A stretch of 64,000 nucleotides of DNA from NCBI GenBank assembly GCA_030849065.1, contig JASAON010001586.1:1-64000 (forward strand), written 5' to 3'. The translations under genes and the position numbers were made by a program. The notes below the pieces were generated by a model. The model saw only the letters and a list, made by a program, of their open reading frames with translations, was not told the DNA's origin and ran no database searches. Within the stretch, counting starts at the first letter, position 1. Every line of letters starts with the position of its first letter. Positions 20,901 to 32,425 of the stretch are shown piece after piece. Source of the DNA: Jaenimonas drosophilae. Taxonomy: Eukaryota; Euglenozoa; Kinetoplastea; Trypanosomatida; Trypanosomatidae.

Positions 20901-21360
20901 CGCTAGGGGGCATGGAAGCCATGGGACCGTTTGCGGAGGAACGTACACTCGTATTGTCGTGTTTAGCAGCTCGCCGACTGATGCTGCATGGAACTCCAGA
21001 GAGAATGATGCAGGGCATGGCCGCTGCGCCAGAGGTGGAGGATGGGGAGTTGGTAGAGGACTGCTTTTTGCTCGACTCTGCCGTGGAGCCGTAGTCGGGC
21101 CGGGTGGCGGGGCGACTGACGAGCATCTCCAGCTCGGTTGGGGTCAAGGGGCGGGTGAGGTCCTCTGGATTCGTGCACAGATCCACGAGCTTGACCGTTC
21201 GCCCCTGGCTCACTGCCTTCACACTCTCCCGATGAAAGTGAAGCTGCTCGGTGGCGGCCCGAAGAAGACGATCGAGGGTGAAGGGGGCATAGAGCACGTG
21301 CTCCTTCCCTGCCACCGTCCTCAGCACAATGGCTGACATCTCCACCGGATCCACAGACAT
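17962..21360 (-). CDS. Giant protein with N-terminal ubiquitin-like fold
   Basis: This 1,132-residue protein begins with a region (about 8-80) that reads like a divergent ubiquitin-like domain: a short beta hairpin, a helix (TLDRLLRAATEQLHF), then QGRTVKLVDL and a PLTPTELEML close. A Ser/Pro-rich linker, a folded helical part (about 205-350), an acidic Ser/Asp segment, a long mostly helical body (about 415-700) and a final Pro/Ala-rich tail ending RRYFC follow. The plan recalls large Pro-rich ubiquitin-like proteins such as BAG6, but I cannot confirm homology and see no clear BAG domain. It starts at ATG 21360 (MSVDPVEM). Function is open; protein quality control is a guess from the plan. Confidence 0.72.
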   Translation of the reverse strand: MSVDPVEMSAIVLRTVAGKEHVLYAPFTLDRLLRAATEQLHFHRESVKAVSQGRTVKLVDLCTNPEDLTRPLTPTELEMLVSRPATRPDYGSTAESSKKQSSTNSPSSTSGAAAMPCIILSGVPCSISRRAAKHDNTSVRSSANGPMASMPPSEGPVSTGGHQAPGASGNASVPVASSSSPGSSGPLQYPHSTTGITELAVLAESYDELCLHSFPWAMYEHPTMQHIIAMVNGDLTQLQHILAQVFDISSPLFDWFMRHSVLLVRMLNRSVPDDTLSINPLAHIAQQITGSLQAGQQTDFVLNVGGHELNLVLHVGNFDDGAVVEDEEASSMEWDSQEEAVQLNMLVEGLLGDELQNFQIEVVTGSEDDTESDGSSSSTPADSSDACEEEPSTSVASPLTAGTVITATQAVNLEDLAHAELSALIQQSQVEIQRALHRHATNRVLLTSAHTNLQSVSVVLMNELETNLDHVDHEKGFHWLVNAACTFYTTAESFYLTLIRELSTVEQQSIFGSDAVDSCAALACRAALGRQLYWEAVQLLEHSARLASQRVESLVSRAPRVGALRNLPTDCTPLIDACVSWIKGSGPKNLLQDLLNSSRAQRSTILWYCCTAAPEAPSASSSTTASVCYAICGVNGANAIHATQGLPRRGDRSSSTTPKGSIFPPTESELLACLERVRGSGASSPEDELAWTAMMQRSYASLVKPVEAILPPAGSSDLVYVVESTPLSSCSQPHVGSTRSLSPARWFPAYMDGAQLCLEKWCLVVSDSLWNVQLAAEAPVVNPKAQLRSIVLSEASQPTWLSPDITDALRFECCTLEGSTPKQSAAVIHVVRPSSTTPTTTTTAAISSSASATHPVGDASSSPVVVLDWQPAAVAGDLLVVEAGNKSAAAVLQLAHRPQKARVVQQTAAMSAEDASLFFADFYAVLAGVVRVDADELTLAAAFQHAMVRVLNAHDHHAPWLATSFVLLDYGHQLDSLASAVGAQGRTLGESSPQTSAAPILPSIDQPEVALAYAKTHAVNDLYEVVLERLLSERPEEEIAIYENLIDSLNHVRRSKKRGGGEADPTSTARPAVEPAPQARQSSSEAPVASNASEGDLSIASPASPPAGPQPPRPPAQGKPGAGGRSNRRYFC

Positions 21361-24300
21361 CCCGAGTATTTCGTGGATCAGAAAACAAGAAGAATGTCGC
21401 GGGCGATTGCTGTGTGGGTGAGTGTAAACGTCGAGTAGTCTACAACGTTCAAAACAATGCTTGTTGGCACTGGGTCCAGTACGTACGCCTGTCGCGCTCT
21501 AAAGTGTACACGGAAGGGTGAGTGGATGATGGAAGGAAAAATCTACAACGGCAAGGGAACGAACGACGGCGGCGTGATCCGCTCTGGAACACGTATATCC
21601 CCTGTAGAAGTGAGGAAACACAAGAAAAGAAGAACAAAATAAATTGTTTGGGCGGTTCGATGTTGATTGCTTGCTCGTTGAGAGTGGTAGTAGGGTTGCT
21701 TGTCTGCTACTCCCTTTGTTTGTGTGCCTGTGTTTATGCGTGTTGGGACGTTTTTTTTCTCAGCTTCAGAGAGGCTGACCTAAGGAGAAAACACAAACTA
21801 GCACACAAACGTAATACTGGTTGCTACGCTTCCAGACGACTATCAAAGAACACAAGGATGAGAGAGAAAGAGAGGAGTGGAGCCTGTAGAAGCGCGTGTT
21901 AAGGCCACAAGAGGGTACTCGCACTTGCATAGTGTGCAACCAAGAAAAGACTATGGGTGTTTGATCCTGGAGCTGTCTTGAATCCAGATGCACCACGACC
22001 CTTCGGTCAGCATGGATTCATGGTGAAGTGGGGTAAGTGGCCCTTTAGGATGTGGCTGCAGGGGGGGGGTTGTATTTGCGCTGAGCACAAAAGTTGGTTG
22101 ATGCTCACGTTTGCATCCGCTGCTCTGCTCACTGGGGGGGAGAAGGAGCCTCTCCCTTGAGCTCTGCCCATGCGGAGAATAGGAGAACACCCAGATCGAT
22201 TCATGGAGACCCACAACACGGAGATCCTCTCAAACAAACAAAAGCATCCGTTGGTGCACTTTCATCATTTCTGTTTTGCATTTACTTATTTTTTTTTGCT
22301 TTGTGTGATTGCCATCGTTAGACGAACTCCGCTAGCATCCCCCTCCTTCTCTGCGCGCAACGACTCTCACGACTCTCAAAAACTCCACCAAAAAGCCTGC
22401 GCGTTGGGAGAGTGGCGGTCTTCGACTTGCGTTGTCTTCTCTTTTGTTGGTGCGATACGCTCATAGAGTGGCCCAATAAACAAAAAAGACGCGGTGTTTT
22501 CATTCTTTTTTTTTTGAGGAAAGAATCTACCAACACGCATAACAACCAAATACCCAACAAACAAAAAAAACATCAAAAACAAACCAGTGATGAATGGCAA
22601 CTGAGGGGCTCCATGACTGCACCTTCTTCAAGGTACACACGCGCACGAACGAAAGCAAAGAACAACATCATTAAAGCAAAAATGAGATGAGTGTGTGCAC
22701 GAACGCATTGTGCGACGTGAGGGGAAACGGTGGCGCAAAGAGAAAAAAGAATCGAAGAAGAAGAAGAAAACCCACCAAATTGCCAAGAAAAACAAATCAA
22801 AAAGGAGGAGGGAGTGTGGAAGGAAAGAAGTGGGCACTGCTTCACCAAAAAAAAAACGAACCAAAGCAAAAGACACTTGCAGACACAATGAAAAACGACA
22901 GCAAATCAAAACAACAACAAAAAATCAAGCAAAGACAGGCCTTCTATCACTGAATAGCCGTCGACTCCTCTCACCCCCTCCGCTAACGCTCCTCATGTGT
23001 GAAGAGTGAAGGCTGGCGAGTGCGAGCTTTGCTATCCGCCTCCTCACATTGAGAAACAGAGTGCCTCGATACACAGGTATAGGGGCACTCTGTTTGCGTG
23101 TGTGGTTTTGATCCACTCAAAAACTTCACGGCGTGTTGGGGGCGACGCCACTCAAGAACACACAGTGGAACACAAAATTTGGGTGAAAAGAAAAAAAGGC
23201 GGAGAAAGGAGACTGTTGTTGTGTTGATGCGCAGTATCCTGCCACAACAGCAGAAAACTCAGGCGTTGCGAGCTGGTCTCCTTCCCACACTCACCTCTTC
23301 TTTTCTTATTAGAGTACGCAATGACTTCAAATTGCGCTACTTACACAGTCCTCAAAGTTCGCTGCAGTGTCTTTTTTTTGGTGAGGTGTGCGTATTGCAG
23401 TCTACATCATTGTGAAGAGTTAGATTGTGTGTGTGTGGGTGTTCCTTTTTTGATGGATTATTATTCCTTAACTGTACTGTGTGTCTGTTGGATTACTCGC
23501 CCAGCCAACACTTGGCGAAGTTCCCGGTCGCTACGGAGAACAAAATGGTCGTTTCGCCAATAACGGGTATCACGCTCATCGGCGTCTGAGAACCTCCACA
23601 CACTGTGCAGAGGTTGAGACCTTCACAGCTCTCCCTCCTACAGCGGATGGAAGATGTTTTCATAAGCCATAAGTTGGTTGTTGTTTGGGCGATAATTTTT
23701 TTTCCTTGTTTGTCAGAGGAGCGTGGCTCATGTGCTGGTGCGTTCACAATAAAAAAAAACGTGGCACATTGTTCGTGATGAATAATTTTCCTCTTTGTTT
23801 GGTGGAGTAAACACCCAGTAAAGCACGACGACGACAGCCTCAGGAAAGGGAGTCGAGCAAAACCACTCACGTGATGATGAGCGGCGGTAGAAACCAACAA
23901 GGGTACGAAAGATGAAAACAGAACAACAACACAAAAGCGAAAAGAGAGTGCAGCAACACATGATAAATGGCTGTCAAAAATCAAGTCCACCGAGAAGAAA
24001 GCACAAAAAGCAATCTGGGATTCCCTTTTCTTCTTTGTTGTTTGGCCCTCAAAACCCCCAACAAAACCTCCGAAGAAGAGGGCCCATGACCAATAGCCAA
24101 AGCCCGTGTGCCTCTTTTGCTTCAGCTCTTCTCTTCTCCTCTCTTCTGTCTTCACAACCATGCGGAAATTCTAGCTGCCTTCCTGAACTGGATAGCTGCC
24201 ATACACACAGGCGATCTCACACACACCACCACCCTACATACTGCCAACATGCTTCCATCTTGTGGAGAGAAATGGAGGCTTTGTTTTCACTATTTTTTTC

Positions 24301-27300
24301 CGTTTGTTGAGGTGGTGTAGCCTGCGGCTGAGTGAGGTAAAGCGCTATAGGCTGAACGTGCACGATAGAAATAGATAGATGGAATCCAAGAAAACATCAG
24401 AAGGAAGGAAGGCACCGTCGCAGCGCTTTCGTGCTCTACGGCGTCGTCGAGTGAGAGAGGGGGAGGAGAAACTCAAAAGATGAGATCATTCGCGTATCGA
24501 TATTTTGAGACTTATCATCGTCTGCAGCTCGTCAAAGAGCAGCGGCTGGGACATGCGGAGGAACTGCAGCGTGGCCGCGCGCACGGTCAAGGACGAATGA
24601 TGCAGCGGAGGAAGTATCGAAGAGAATGAACAAAAAGAAAAACAACAATCATCAAAAAGCTAAAAGAAAAAAGGAAAGAAAAAAAAAGAAAGATAAAAGT
24701 GAAAAAGAAAGGGTTTCCTCCGAAGAGGCAAAAACGAAACAACACAAAACCCGACCACCCACACTAAGAAGTGAAGCAACGAACAACTGCTGTAAAAAAA
24801 AAAAGAGAAGGGGGAGAACCCTCGCATCGCCCCATCCACATGTGAGCGTTTGCGGGGAATTTGGTACAAGGGCTCCTGCGGAGTGTGCACATCAGATATG
24901 CATTCAGACTTGCCAGATGTTGTCCATCCAGATCCAGGCAGTAACCATGGTGCGCACTTCCCTTTCACTTTCTACCGACTCACATGAACACAAAACGTCG
25001 CTCACGTTTTTTTTTCTCAGTTTCTGTTGTTTTTTTTGTTCTCCACCCTCACGGCCTCTGGCACACATGCAACCAAACACCAGCTGCTTATCCAGCACAG
25101 CCAAGAAAATGAGGGATTCCCCTTTAGATACACACAACTCAAAGATTATGTTTAGCACAGGGAGATTGTACAAGGAAAAGAATAGCGCAACAAAAAAAGC
25201 GGCAGAACGGCTATACATTCAGGCTTGCCAATCCGCATCCCCTAGAAAACGCAGCAGGGGTGGAGAAGCTTTTCTTCTGTGTTCTTCTGGCTATTCTGTG
25301 CCAAGTTTCTTGGTCCATCCATCACTGGTGTAGTCTTTCATTCCCCCATGCACAGCGCATTCATCATCATACGCATCATCACTCATGCACTCGCAACACA
25401 CACTCACTCACAACACACGAAAGAGAGAAAAACACAACAATGTTGCAGTAGGTGCATAGCCAGTGTTTTTCGCGCAGCAACGCGAAAACAAACAACAAAT
25501 AGGGATGACCTCCTGAGACGCATCGCCTGGGCAGTGCGCGCCATCCAATGAACGGATATTCGCTGGCTCCGTGTCGGTCCCCCCATGAAAGGGCCACAGG
25601 CCTGCTGAGCTCCTTACAACTCAAGTATGATTGTTCCACTCCACTTCCCACAAATGGGGAGAATCAGGAGCACACAAGAAGTACAACACACGCCCACATT
25701 GTCTCGGAAGAGAAAAAGAGGAGGGGGAACCTTGAGGTGTGTTCTCAGGAGATCAACGCATCGGCGCAAGGGAGAGAGGCGCAAAGAGTTGCATAGGAGC
25801 AGGCGCTTCACCCACACACACACACACACAAAAAAGAGAAAATTGGCGATGTCTGGCCAACAGCAGTTGTTCGCTGTGCCTCTACAATCATGGAGGGCAG
25901 GCGCACATGTTTACGGCATTAGTAGTAGGGATAATTCTGGAGATCAATCAATGCGTTTCATGCCAACAGCGTTGGTTTTTTTTTGTTCACTTTACGTTGG
26001 CGGGGTCACACGCGGACTCATGGTGGAGATTGCGTTGACATGCGCGTGTGCTGTTGTAGTCTGAAAGGGGGGAGTGAGAAAAGGAGCTCTACCATATCCC
26101 TCAGTGAATCGCGTGGGGTGCAGCCAATGATTCTGCACCAGCAGAGAAAAGAAACGCTGATCCACTTCGCGTTGTGCATTAGAGGTCTTCCACCCTGCAC
26201 AGGCATCTTTGCCAAAAGGCAGCTCGATGATGTTGAACGAAACAAGATCTTCATCTCCTCTGTTTGGTAGTGTTGCTGTTTGTTGTTCCTCATCAACGCC
26301 GCGTGGTTGGGTTTCTGCGGAGAGGTACGAATAGAGAGTGCAGCCCCTCCATGGAGATGTTTCGTCGAGATGAAGAAAAACAAAGAATAATTTACGTCTG
26401 TAGATTTGAGGGAGGGGGGAGGGTGAGGGGGCACACGAGCTGCTGGCCCTCCATCGTATCGTCGTGCTCGTGGTCGTGACCAACGACTCGCGGAGACGCT
26501 TTCTGATGATTCTTGGGTATTCAACGATCAACAGCAGCGATGGTCAACGTAACATGAAGATACAAGTAAAAAAGAAAAAGAAAAAAAATCTGAAAGAAGA
26601 AAAAATGGCGCACTGCAGGATTGTGACTGATAGGCGGCATACCAGTCCTCAGTCCGGTTCTAGGCTCCCTGCATCTGCTCCATTCTCATCCTTCGCTGCC
26701 TTCAGTAGCGGTGTGTTGCTGGGAGCACTCGTGCTTTCCTTCTCCACTCGTTTCTACGGGAAGGAAGATTTTTGGCAAAGCACACGAGGTGTGATGGGTT
26801 GTGCGCGAGCACAACAAAGGACTCACCACCGTGGTGCTGTGGAGGTGGTGGCGGAACAGGAGAAGGAAATGCCGCACACAGAAATACACAACCAGCGTTA
26901 GGCAACTGCAACAACAACAAAAAGAGCACAAACAAGCAAATAGAAAAGGTGGAAAAAGATAAGAGCAGAGTTTCCAGGGCCAGGGCCCCTCGAGCTGCGA
27001 ATCTCCCCTCCGCTTTTTATTTTGCACGTTTGCCCCCTCAAAAAACGCCATAGCATCACCGTCCACAGCGAACACAAAGAAGAAAAAGGGCGTTCGCACA
27101 TGCCACCGTAGCGGGGGAAAGGCCAGCTTTCCTTCTCCTCCTCATGCTTTGCCCCCCTGTCACACCCCATCACACTCACTCTCGTCTCTACTTCGTCTCT
27201 CACACCAGTCGCAATAGGGAGGGAGTACAGCAATCAGAGAGTGTTAGCACAAAAACAAAGATATAAAAGAAAGCATTTCACCACACACACAGAGAGAGGA

Positions 27301-28740
27301 GGGGGTTGCCCCAACATGAAGAAAGAAAAAAGAGAAAAAAGAAAAACGGGGGGAGAAAAAACAACAACTCAAATCAAACAAACAAAAAAGGGGGCACATC
27401 CAAGAAAAAAACGCGTGGAAAGAAGGGCAAGAATACATGGAGCACAAAGACCGAATCTTGTGTGCGTCACTGCATCTCGGGATGGACCTCTTCCTGTGGG
27501 TTGTGTGACTCTTTGGTGTGCGTGTGTGTGGGAGTGCCAGTTGTGTGCGCAAAGGAGCGGGGCAGAGGGTTAGCAACAAGGGCAGTGACAAGAGAGGAGG
27601 CACCTCGATAAAATGGGGGAAGCGAAAACAGGAAAAAAAGAACTTGGGGAAGTCTGAATGCACAACAACTTCGTCTGTGGGGAGTACGGGTGTGTGAAGA
27701 TAGTGAAATAGGGGGGCGGGGGTAGTTGAGAGGTGGCTAACATTTGGGAGAGAAGCCAGAGATGATGATCTGTGGGTTCCCTACCCCACCACAGGCCAAT
27801 GAAAATTGGTGGTGGCTCGGCCAACACCCACTGACGCGTGGCGATGGAGCCAAAAAAAAAGCCTCTCTACTCCAACAGCCGTCTTTTCATCGTGCGTGGG
27901 AGTAACTCGTTTTTTTTTTTGGGTGTTAACGTGTGTGCAGTTGAAGTCTCTCGTTGGGGGGAGGGGAGGGGGAGAGAGTGACGTGCGATACAGCAATGCT
28001 GTCGTTGTTGCCCTGCGTGAAGAGGGGGTGGAGAGAGAGATTGCACGCACGCCCCTCAAAAAGTTGGTGTCGAGGTGGGTGTTGCGTAGTAGGAAGGTGA
28101 GGAAGACAGAAGCAACAAAAGCGGTGAGAGACGAAAACAACATCAAGAAAAAGCAAGCAAAGAAAATTTTCGAACGACGACGTGACAAAACAAAAAGAAG
28201 GCAGAGTGCTTGAGAGGCATTCACGTGCACAGATCGCCAACGGTAGAAGAAGACGGAAAGTCTTTGTGACGTGAGGGTTCCTCTTCCTCTGCGTGTATCC
28301 GTGCTCGCCTCCAACACGTGTGTACAGAAGAACACACAAAGAGAAGAGAAGTACAGGGTGCAGCTGACCAAGGAACTCAGCCAGCAACGGCAATGGGGGG
28401 AAAATGGTGCCGAGCCGACAACGCTCGTGCTGTGATGGAATCCTCCACATGCAGTCTGTAGTCTCACGTTGCTGCACTCATTCACTTCGTCGAGACCGCC
28501 TTCCTAGACATCTCTTCTTCACAACTCGGTGCCTTTGCGTGGGGTTTGGGAGTAAGATGGCCGAGGGGGTTTCCCCTCTTTTCACACGTCGTTCATTCTG
28601 CGCGTTCGTCAGTCGTTCGTGAAGCACCCGAGTGCGTCTGCCGTCTCAGCATACAGATGAGGATGGATGAATCCTCGCCTGCATGTACATGTTGATGCAT
28701 GAGTTGGCACTGAGGAAGAGACGTGTTGCGCTGGTCGGGC
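21361..28740. other. 7.4 kb spacer without a recognisable gene
   Basis: This is the longest gap in the window, between two minus-strand genes. It is full of homopolymer, CA and purine runs. Its open frames are short, begin at non-ATG codons, or are written by repeats. Two spots stand out: a coding-like GC-rich island at 24480-24660 and a hairpin with a GAAA loop at 27786-27815 (both treated as findings). I see no tRNA, rRNA, transposon protein or strand switch. Confidence 0.5.
27786..27815. other. Hairpin with GAAA tetraloop
   Basis: CCAAT (27796-27800) pairs with ATTGG (27805-27809) around a GAAA loop. CCACCA (27786-27791) pairs with TGGTGG (27810-27815). Four bases (CAGG) bulge on the 5' side. 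If read from the plus strand it has a GNRA loop; from the minus strand the loop is TTTC. Confidence 0.45.
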
Positions 28741-30216
28741 TTAGTAATCGTAGTCGTACAGGTCATGCGTCGACTGGTTAGGGCTGTCGTCGCTGGATGT
28801 ATCGCTCACCTGGCGGAGGCGCCGGGCCCTAGCCGCCTCCTCAGATGAAGGAAGTACGTGAAGAAAGCGGCAGGCATCACCAAGGCGGCACATCTCCTTC
28901 AAGCGAAAGTGCGCACAATGCTGCATGCGCCTCTTGCTTGGGATCGTGGCGCCCATTTCTTGGTCTAGCTGCTTCATGTAGTTGCGCGCGCCTTCCGTGA
29001 TGAGCACGGAACTACCAGGGTAGTCGTTGTAGGTTTCGATGCTGTTCTGATCGAATACTCGTACCGTCATGCCAGTGGGGAGGCGTGGCGCATCCGCCAT
29101 GAGCTCGAAGTTGTTCACATGAGTTACGCTGGTGCTGCACTCACGGACGCTCTCCAAGTCCTTGAGGTTGCAGTGGATATCTTTGCAGATTTCGCCGATG
29201 TCGCAGACGCCGGATTCCGTCACGTCAGGGCACAAGCGGAACTTGGCCTTGAAGTTGTCTCCGTGTTCGTTGTACATGGCGATGTAGTCCGTACTTCCTC
29301 GGGAAACGTGGATGTACTCGGAGGGGATGTTGTAGTAGCGACTAAGCGATGAGCCGTAGCACAGCACACGAAACCCTGGGTTGTACATCAGTGAACCATC
29401 TTTGGGCGTTGTGGAGCTGTTGATGGGCAGCCATGAATACTCCAAACCCGCCACATGAACCTTTTCGCAGCCACCTCCATGAATGCAGCCGCGAGGGTGG
29501 AGGAAATCCATGCATAAGGGCAGGGTTGACGTGGGAGGATGGCCAGAGGCAAGCTCCTGCTGATTCTGCAGCTGCGGTCGAAGATCCGCCATGGTTGTGT
29601 AGATGCGGTTCAGCTTGATGCGCAGCGTCTTCCCCGTGGCGGGGTTCATGAGCTGAAGTGTAGGAGTCTTTTCAGGAACCGCATTGTTGCTGTTGTAGTG
29701 GTGCTGCTGGTTGTAGTAGAAGCTGCTGTGCACCTGACGAGGGTACGCGTTGTAGTTGTAGTTGGCGTTGTTGTTGAAGTTTCCACGGCCACCTCGACTG
29801 TAATTGCCACTGCCGCCACGCCCTCCCCCCGGAAACGAGAATGAGGTCGCTCGGTTGACGTTGACGTTGTTTCCACCGCCCTGGTACCGCGCGGGTTGTT
29901 CCATGTAGGGGTTCCCTTGCGGATGTTGGGCGTAGCCGTACGGCACCATCTGCTGCTGTGGTTGGTGAAGGAAAGGGCCAGGCTGAGGACCTGGCTGCAT
30001 GTAGGAGTTGGTGCCGTTGCCCTTGTTGGCATTGTGCTGATTTGTGTTCGGGTATGCGGTAAAGTATCCTGTGGATTGCGGAGGTTGAGGTTGGGACTGA
30101 GGTTGCGACGGAGCGTATCCGTATTGCGAGGGAAACATTTGCTGTTGCGTCTGGCGGTTGTTGTCGCGCATAATCATTGGAACGTTCGCGTCCGGTGTGA
30201 ACTCCATGGAGAACAT
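28741..30216 (-). CDS. ZC3H32: CCCH zinc-finger RNA-binding protein (ZC3H32-like)
   Basis: This 491-residue protein carries three CCCH fingers of spacing C-x8-C-x5-C-x3-H: C235-C244-C250-H254, C329-C338-C344-H348 and C434-C443-C449-H453. Such proteins bind mRNA 3' UTRs and set decay or translation, the main level of gene control in kinetoplastids. The first 220 residues are Gln/Asn/Gly/Tyr-rich, with RGG-like repeats near 129-146, typical of a disordered, granule-prone region. It shares finger order and the IPSEY...GDNFKAKFRLCP core with the protein at 33508-34884, so the two are paralogues. The assignment to ZC3H32 (paired with ZC3H31) rests on recalled T. brucei gene order and is less sure than the family. 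The start is ATG 30216 (MFSMEFTPD). Confidence 0.87.
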   Translation of the reverse strand: MFSMEFTPDANVPMIMRDNNRQTQQQMFPSQYGYAPSQPQSQPQPPQSTGYFTAYPNTNQHNANKGNGTNSYMQPGPQPGPFLHQPQQQMVPYGYAQHPQGNPYMEQPARYQGGGNNVNVNRATSFSFPGGGRGGSGNYSRGGRGNFNNNANYNYNAYPRQVHSSFYYNQQHHYNSNNAVPEKTPTLQLMNPATGKTLRIKLNRIYTTMADLRPQLQNQQELASGHPPTSTLPLCMDFLHPRGCIHGGGCEKVHVAGLEYSWLPINSSTTPKDGSLMYNPGFRVLCYGSSLSRYYNIPSEYIHVSRGSTDYIAMYNEHGDNFKAKFRLCPDVTESGVCDIGEICKDIHCNLKDLESVRECSTSVTHVNNFELMADAPRLPTGMTVRVFDQNSIETYNDYPGSSVLITEGARNYMKQLDQEMGATIPSKRRMQHCAHFRLKEMCRLGDACRFLHVLPSSEEAARARRLRQVSDTSSDDSPNQSTHDLYDYDY

Positions 30217-32425
30217 GGCGATGATTGATTAACACAGAGGTTGACCACTACTGTGCAGCAATCGCAAATGGGGAAGAAAACAAACGGTACCCTGGGTTAA
30301 CAATCAATGCACGTCACGAGTTTGCCTGGTGGGTGATGGTTGTTGTTGTTGTTGTTGCGAAGAGAGAACTTATGTGAGTGGAGTCTCCGCGTTTTGGTGT
30401 GGTTGATGCTGTTGTTGTTGTATTTTGTTTTGTTTTTGATGGTGCTCAGTTGGTTTCGATGGTCAAAACTTCCCTGAGTCGTCCAGTCGGTAGAGGAGGT
30501 GCTTGAAAAATTCCAGCCGGAATACCTCTGAAGTCGCGATGGCGGTGCAGGTGAAGGGAAGTGAAGCGAGAGAGTGTGGATACAAGCAATAAAAATCCTG
30601 TCGTCTTCAAGCTGTTTCTTCTGTTCTTCGTCAACGCTGCTGCCTTGGAATGAAAAGTCAGAACAGTAAATGATCGCAAAATACAAAGAAGGAAATCTAG
30701 GTTCAATGCAGTGGGTTGCTAGCTGCGCGGATAGGTGTGTGGTCCCTGTGCGGCTCTCTGGAGTGTGGGTCGCTTACAAACTCAATGACGTACCAAAAAC
30801 AAAAGAAGACGGTAGTCACGAAATGCCGCCAAAATCGAGCAGCTGTAGCGATGGGACGGAAGAAATGGAAGCAAAGAAAAACGTGGGCAACCAAGTGAGA
30901 GCTAACTAGTCAAGCTAATCCAGGACGTTTCAATATACGCTCACACACACACACACACGAACTATACAAACCAATACAAGCCACTGGAGGACAGAAGCTG
31001 GGGGGAGACTAACTAATTGTTGGATGTGGTCGCTATATAGTCTGCGAGTAGATATATAGGTGGGTGTGGGTCGGTATATACGCGTAGGGCCAATCAAGGT
31101 ATCTATATCATGTACATGCATGAGACGAGAGAGAGAGAGACAGAGAGAAGAGTGAGCACGTATTTTTAAGTCACATGTGATACGCATGGGTCCAAGCCAA
31201 TTCAGTTTCCTGGACGAAACTGATAGGAACGCCACTCAACGAGGACGCCGCCCAACTTTCTGAATGCATCCCGCCGGATCCCACAGAGCTCGGTATTCTT
31301 TAAAGGAAAAATGGATCAGTATTCGATGGTATTGCACGAAAGAGAAACAAAACGAACGAACTGAAAGAAGAGAGAAGAAAAAAGTGGAACGCATGATGAA
31401 TAAAAAGAAGAGAGAAGAACACGTGATGGGCGCCTAGGCATTGAGCGGCGCTTATTCCGCTGTGGAGAATGGGCATGGTTCAACAGCTTTGCCTAGGCGC
31501 AGGGGATGATGGACAGCGACGAGTGAGGACCGTGGATTCAACTTGCCGCACATTGGATTGGGAAGGGAATGAGGGGATTGGAGATGTGGAAGGAGACTTT
31601 GACCTGCCGATGCAGTTGCTCCCCCAGCACACAGTTCCCTGGATCGCGTAACGGCCACGAAGAATAAGTACAGAGACAAATAAAAATGCGGCCGAAGGTA
31701 TGAAACGGCCATAGAGCAGCTACGCCGCCTGCTAAAGCATCCTTCTCCCCCGCATCCACATGGCAGCGTCATCGGAGCCGGATCGTCGCCCGCGACTGAG
31801 CAGGCTCCCTCCTTGGTTGTTCTCATCTCGATCCGCCGCTCCCGTTGGGGAATCCCAGCAAGACACGTTAAAAAGAAAAAAAGAAAGAAGCGAACAGAAA
31901 ATCACAAGAAAAAGTGAAAAAAAGAGATCCCAAACGAAAAAGGAAATCTAACCAACAGTGGTATCCACACAAGAGGACAGTGGAGAAAGAGCACTCCACC
32001 CAGCCCCCCCAAACCTCACATTCCTCCACCGTGAGGAGGGGGGAAGAGCGTTGTGTGCGTTTTTTGGCGCAAAAAAAAACAAGGGGGCAAGTTGGCGGAA
32101 CATGCGGGTGGCCAGCGTACACCAATGCAGCGACAACAACCAAGTTGAGGGAGGAAGCCCGAAGGCGTTGTAGGGCCACCGTTCCCCGACATCGCTACGC
32201 CACCTCTTTGCTTCATTGGCCGAGGTTGTGAAGAGAGAAGTAACGACGGCAAGTGAGACTCGCCGATGGACAAACAATGACGCTGGCCGTTCATCACTCC
32301 ACACAGATACAAAACGCACACACGTACGCCTCACCCATCACAAGCAAATCAATACAAGAGGTGCATCTAACGACTTGCTCATGCAAGCGAAATGTGCACC
32401 ATCGCCCACTTGCACACATACCGGC
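30217..32425. other. 2.2 kb spacer between the two CCCH genes
   Basis: It contains a CAA/GTT repeat near 30339-30358, a CA repeat at 30942-30958, a GA repeat near 31124-31147 and long purine runs. A coding-like island at 31171-31315 sits next to a good splice-acceptor-like signal (see findings). No firm gene is seen. Confidence 0.45.
30942..30958. repeat. CA dinucleotide microsatellite
   Basis: About eight tandem CA units in non-coding spacer; similar short CA tracts occur in many spacers of the window. Confidence 0.85.

Noticed and set aside
27781..28485. 234-codon minus-strand frame
   Set aside because: Composition is Ser/Phe/Cys-rich as expected from pyrimidine-rich spacer read on the minus strand, and no domain is seen.
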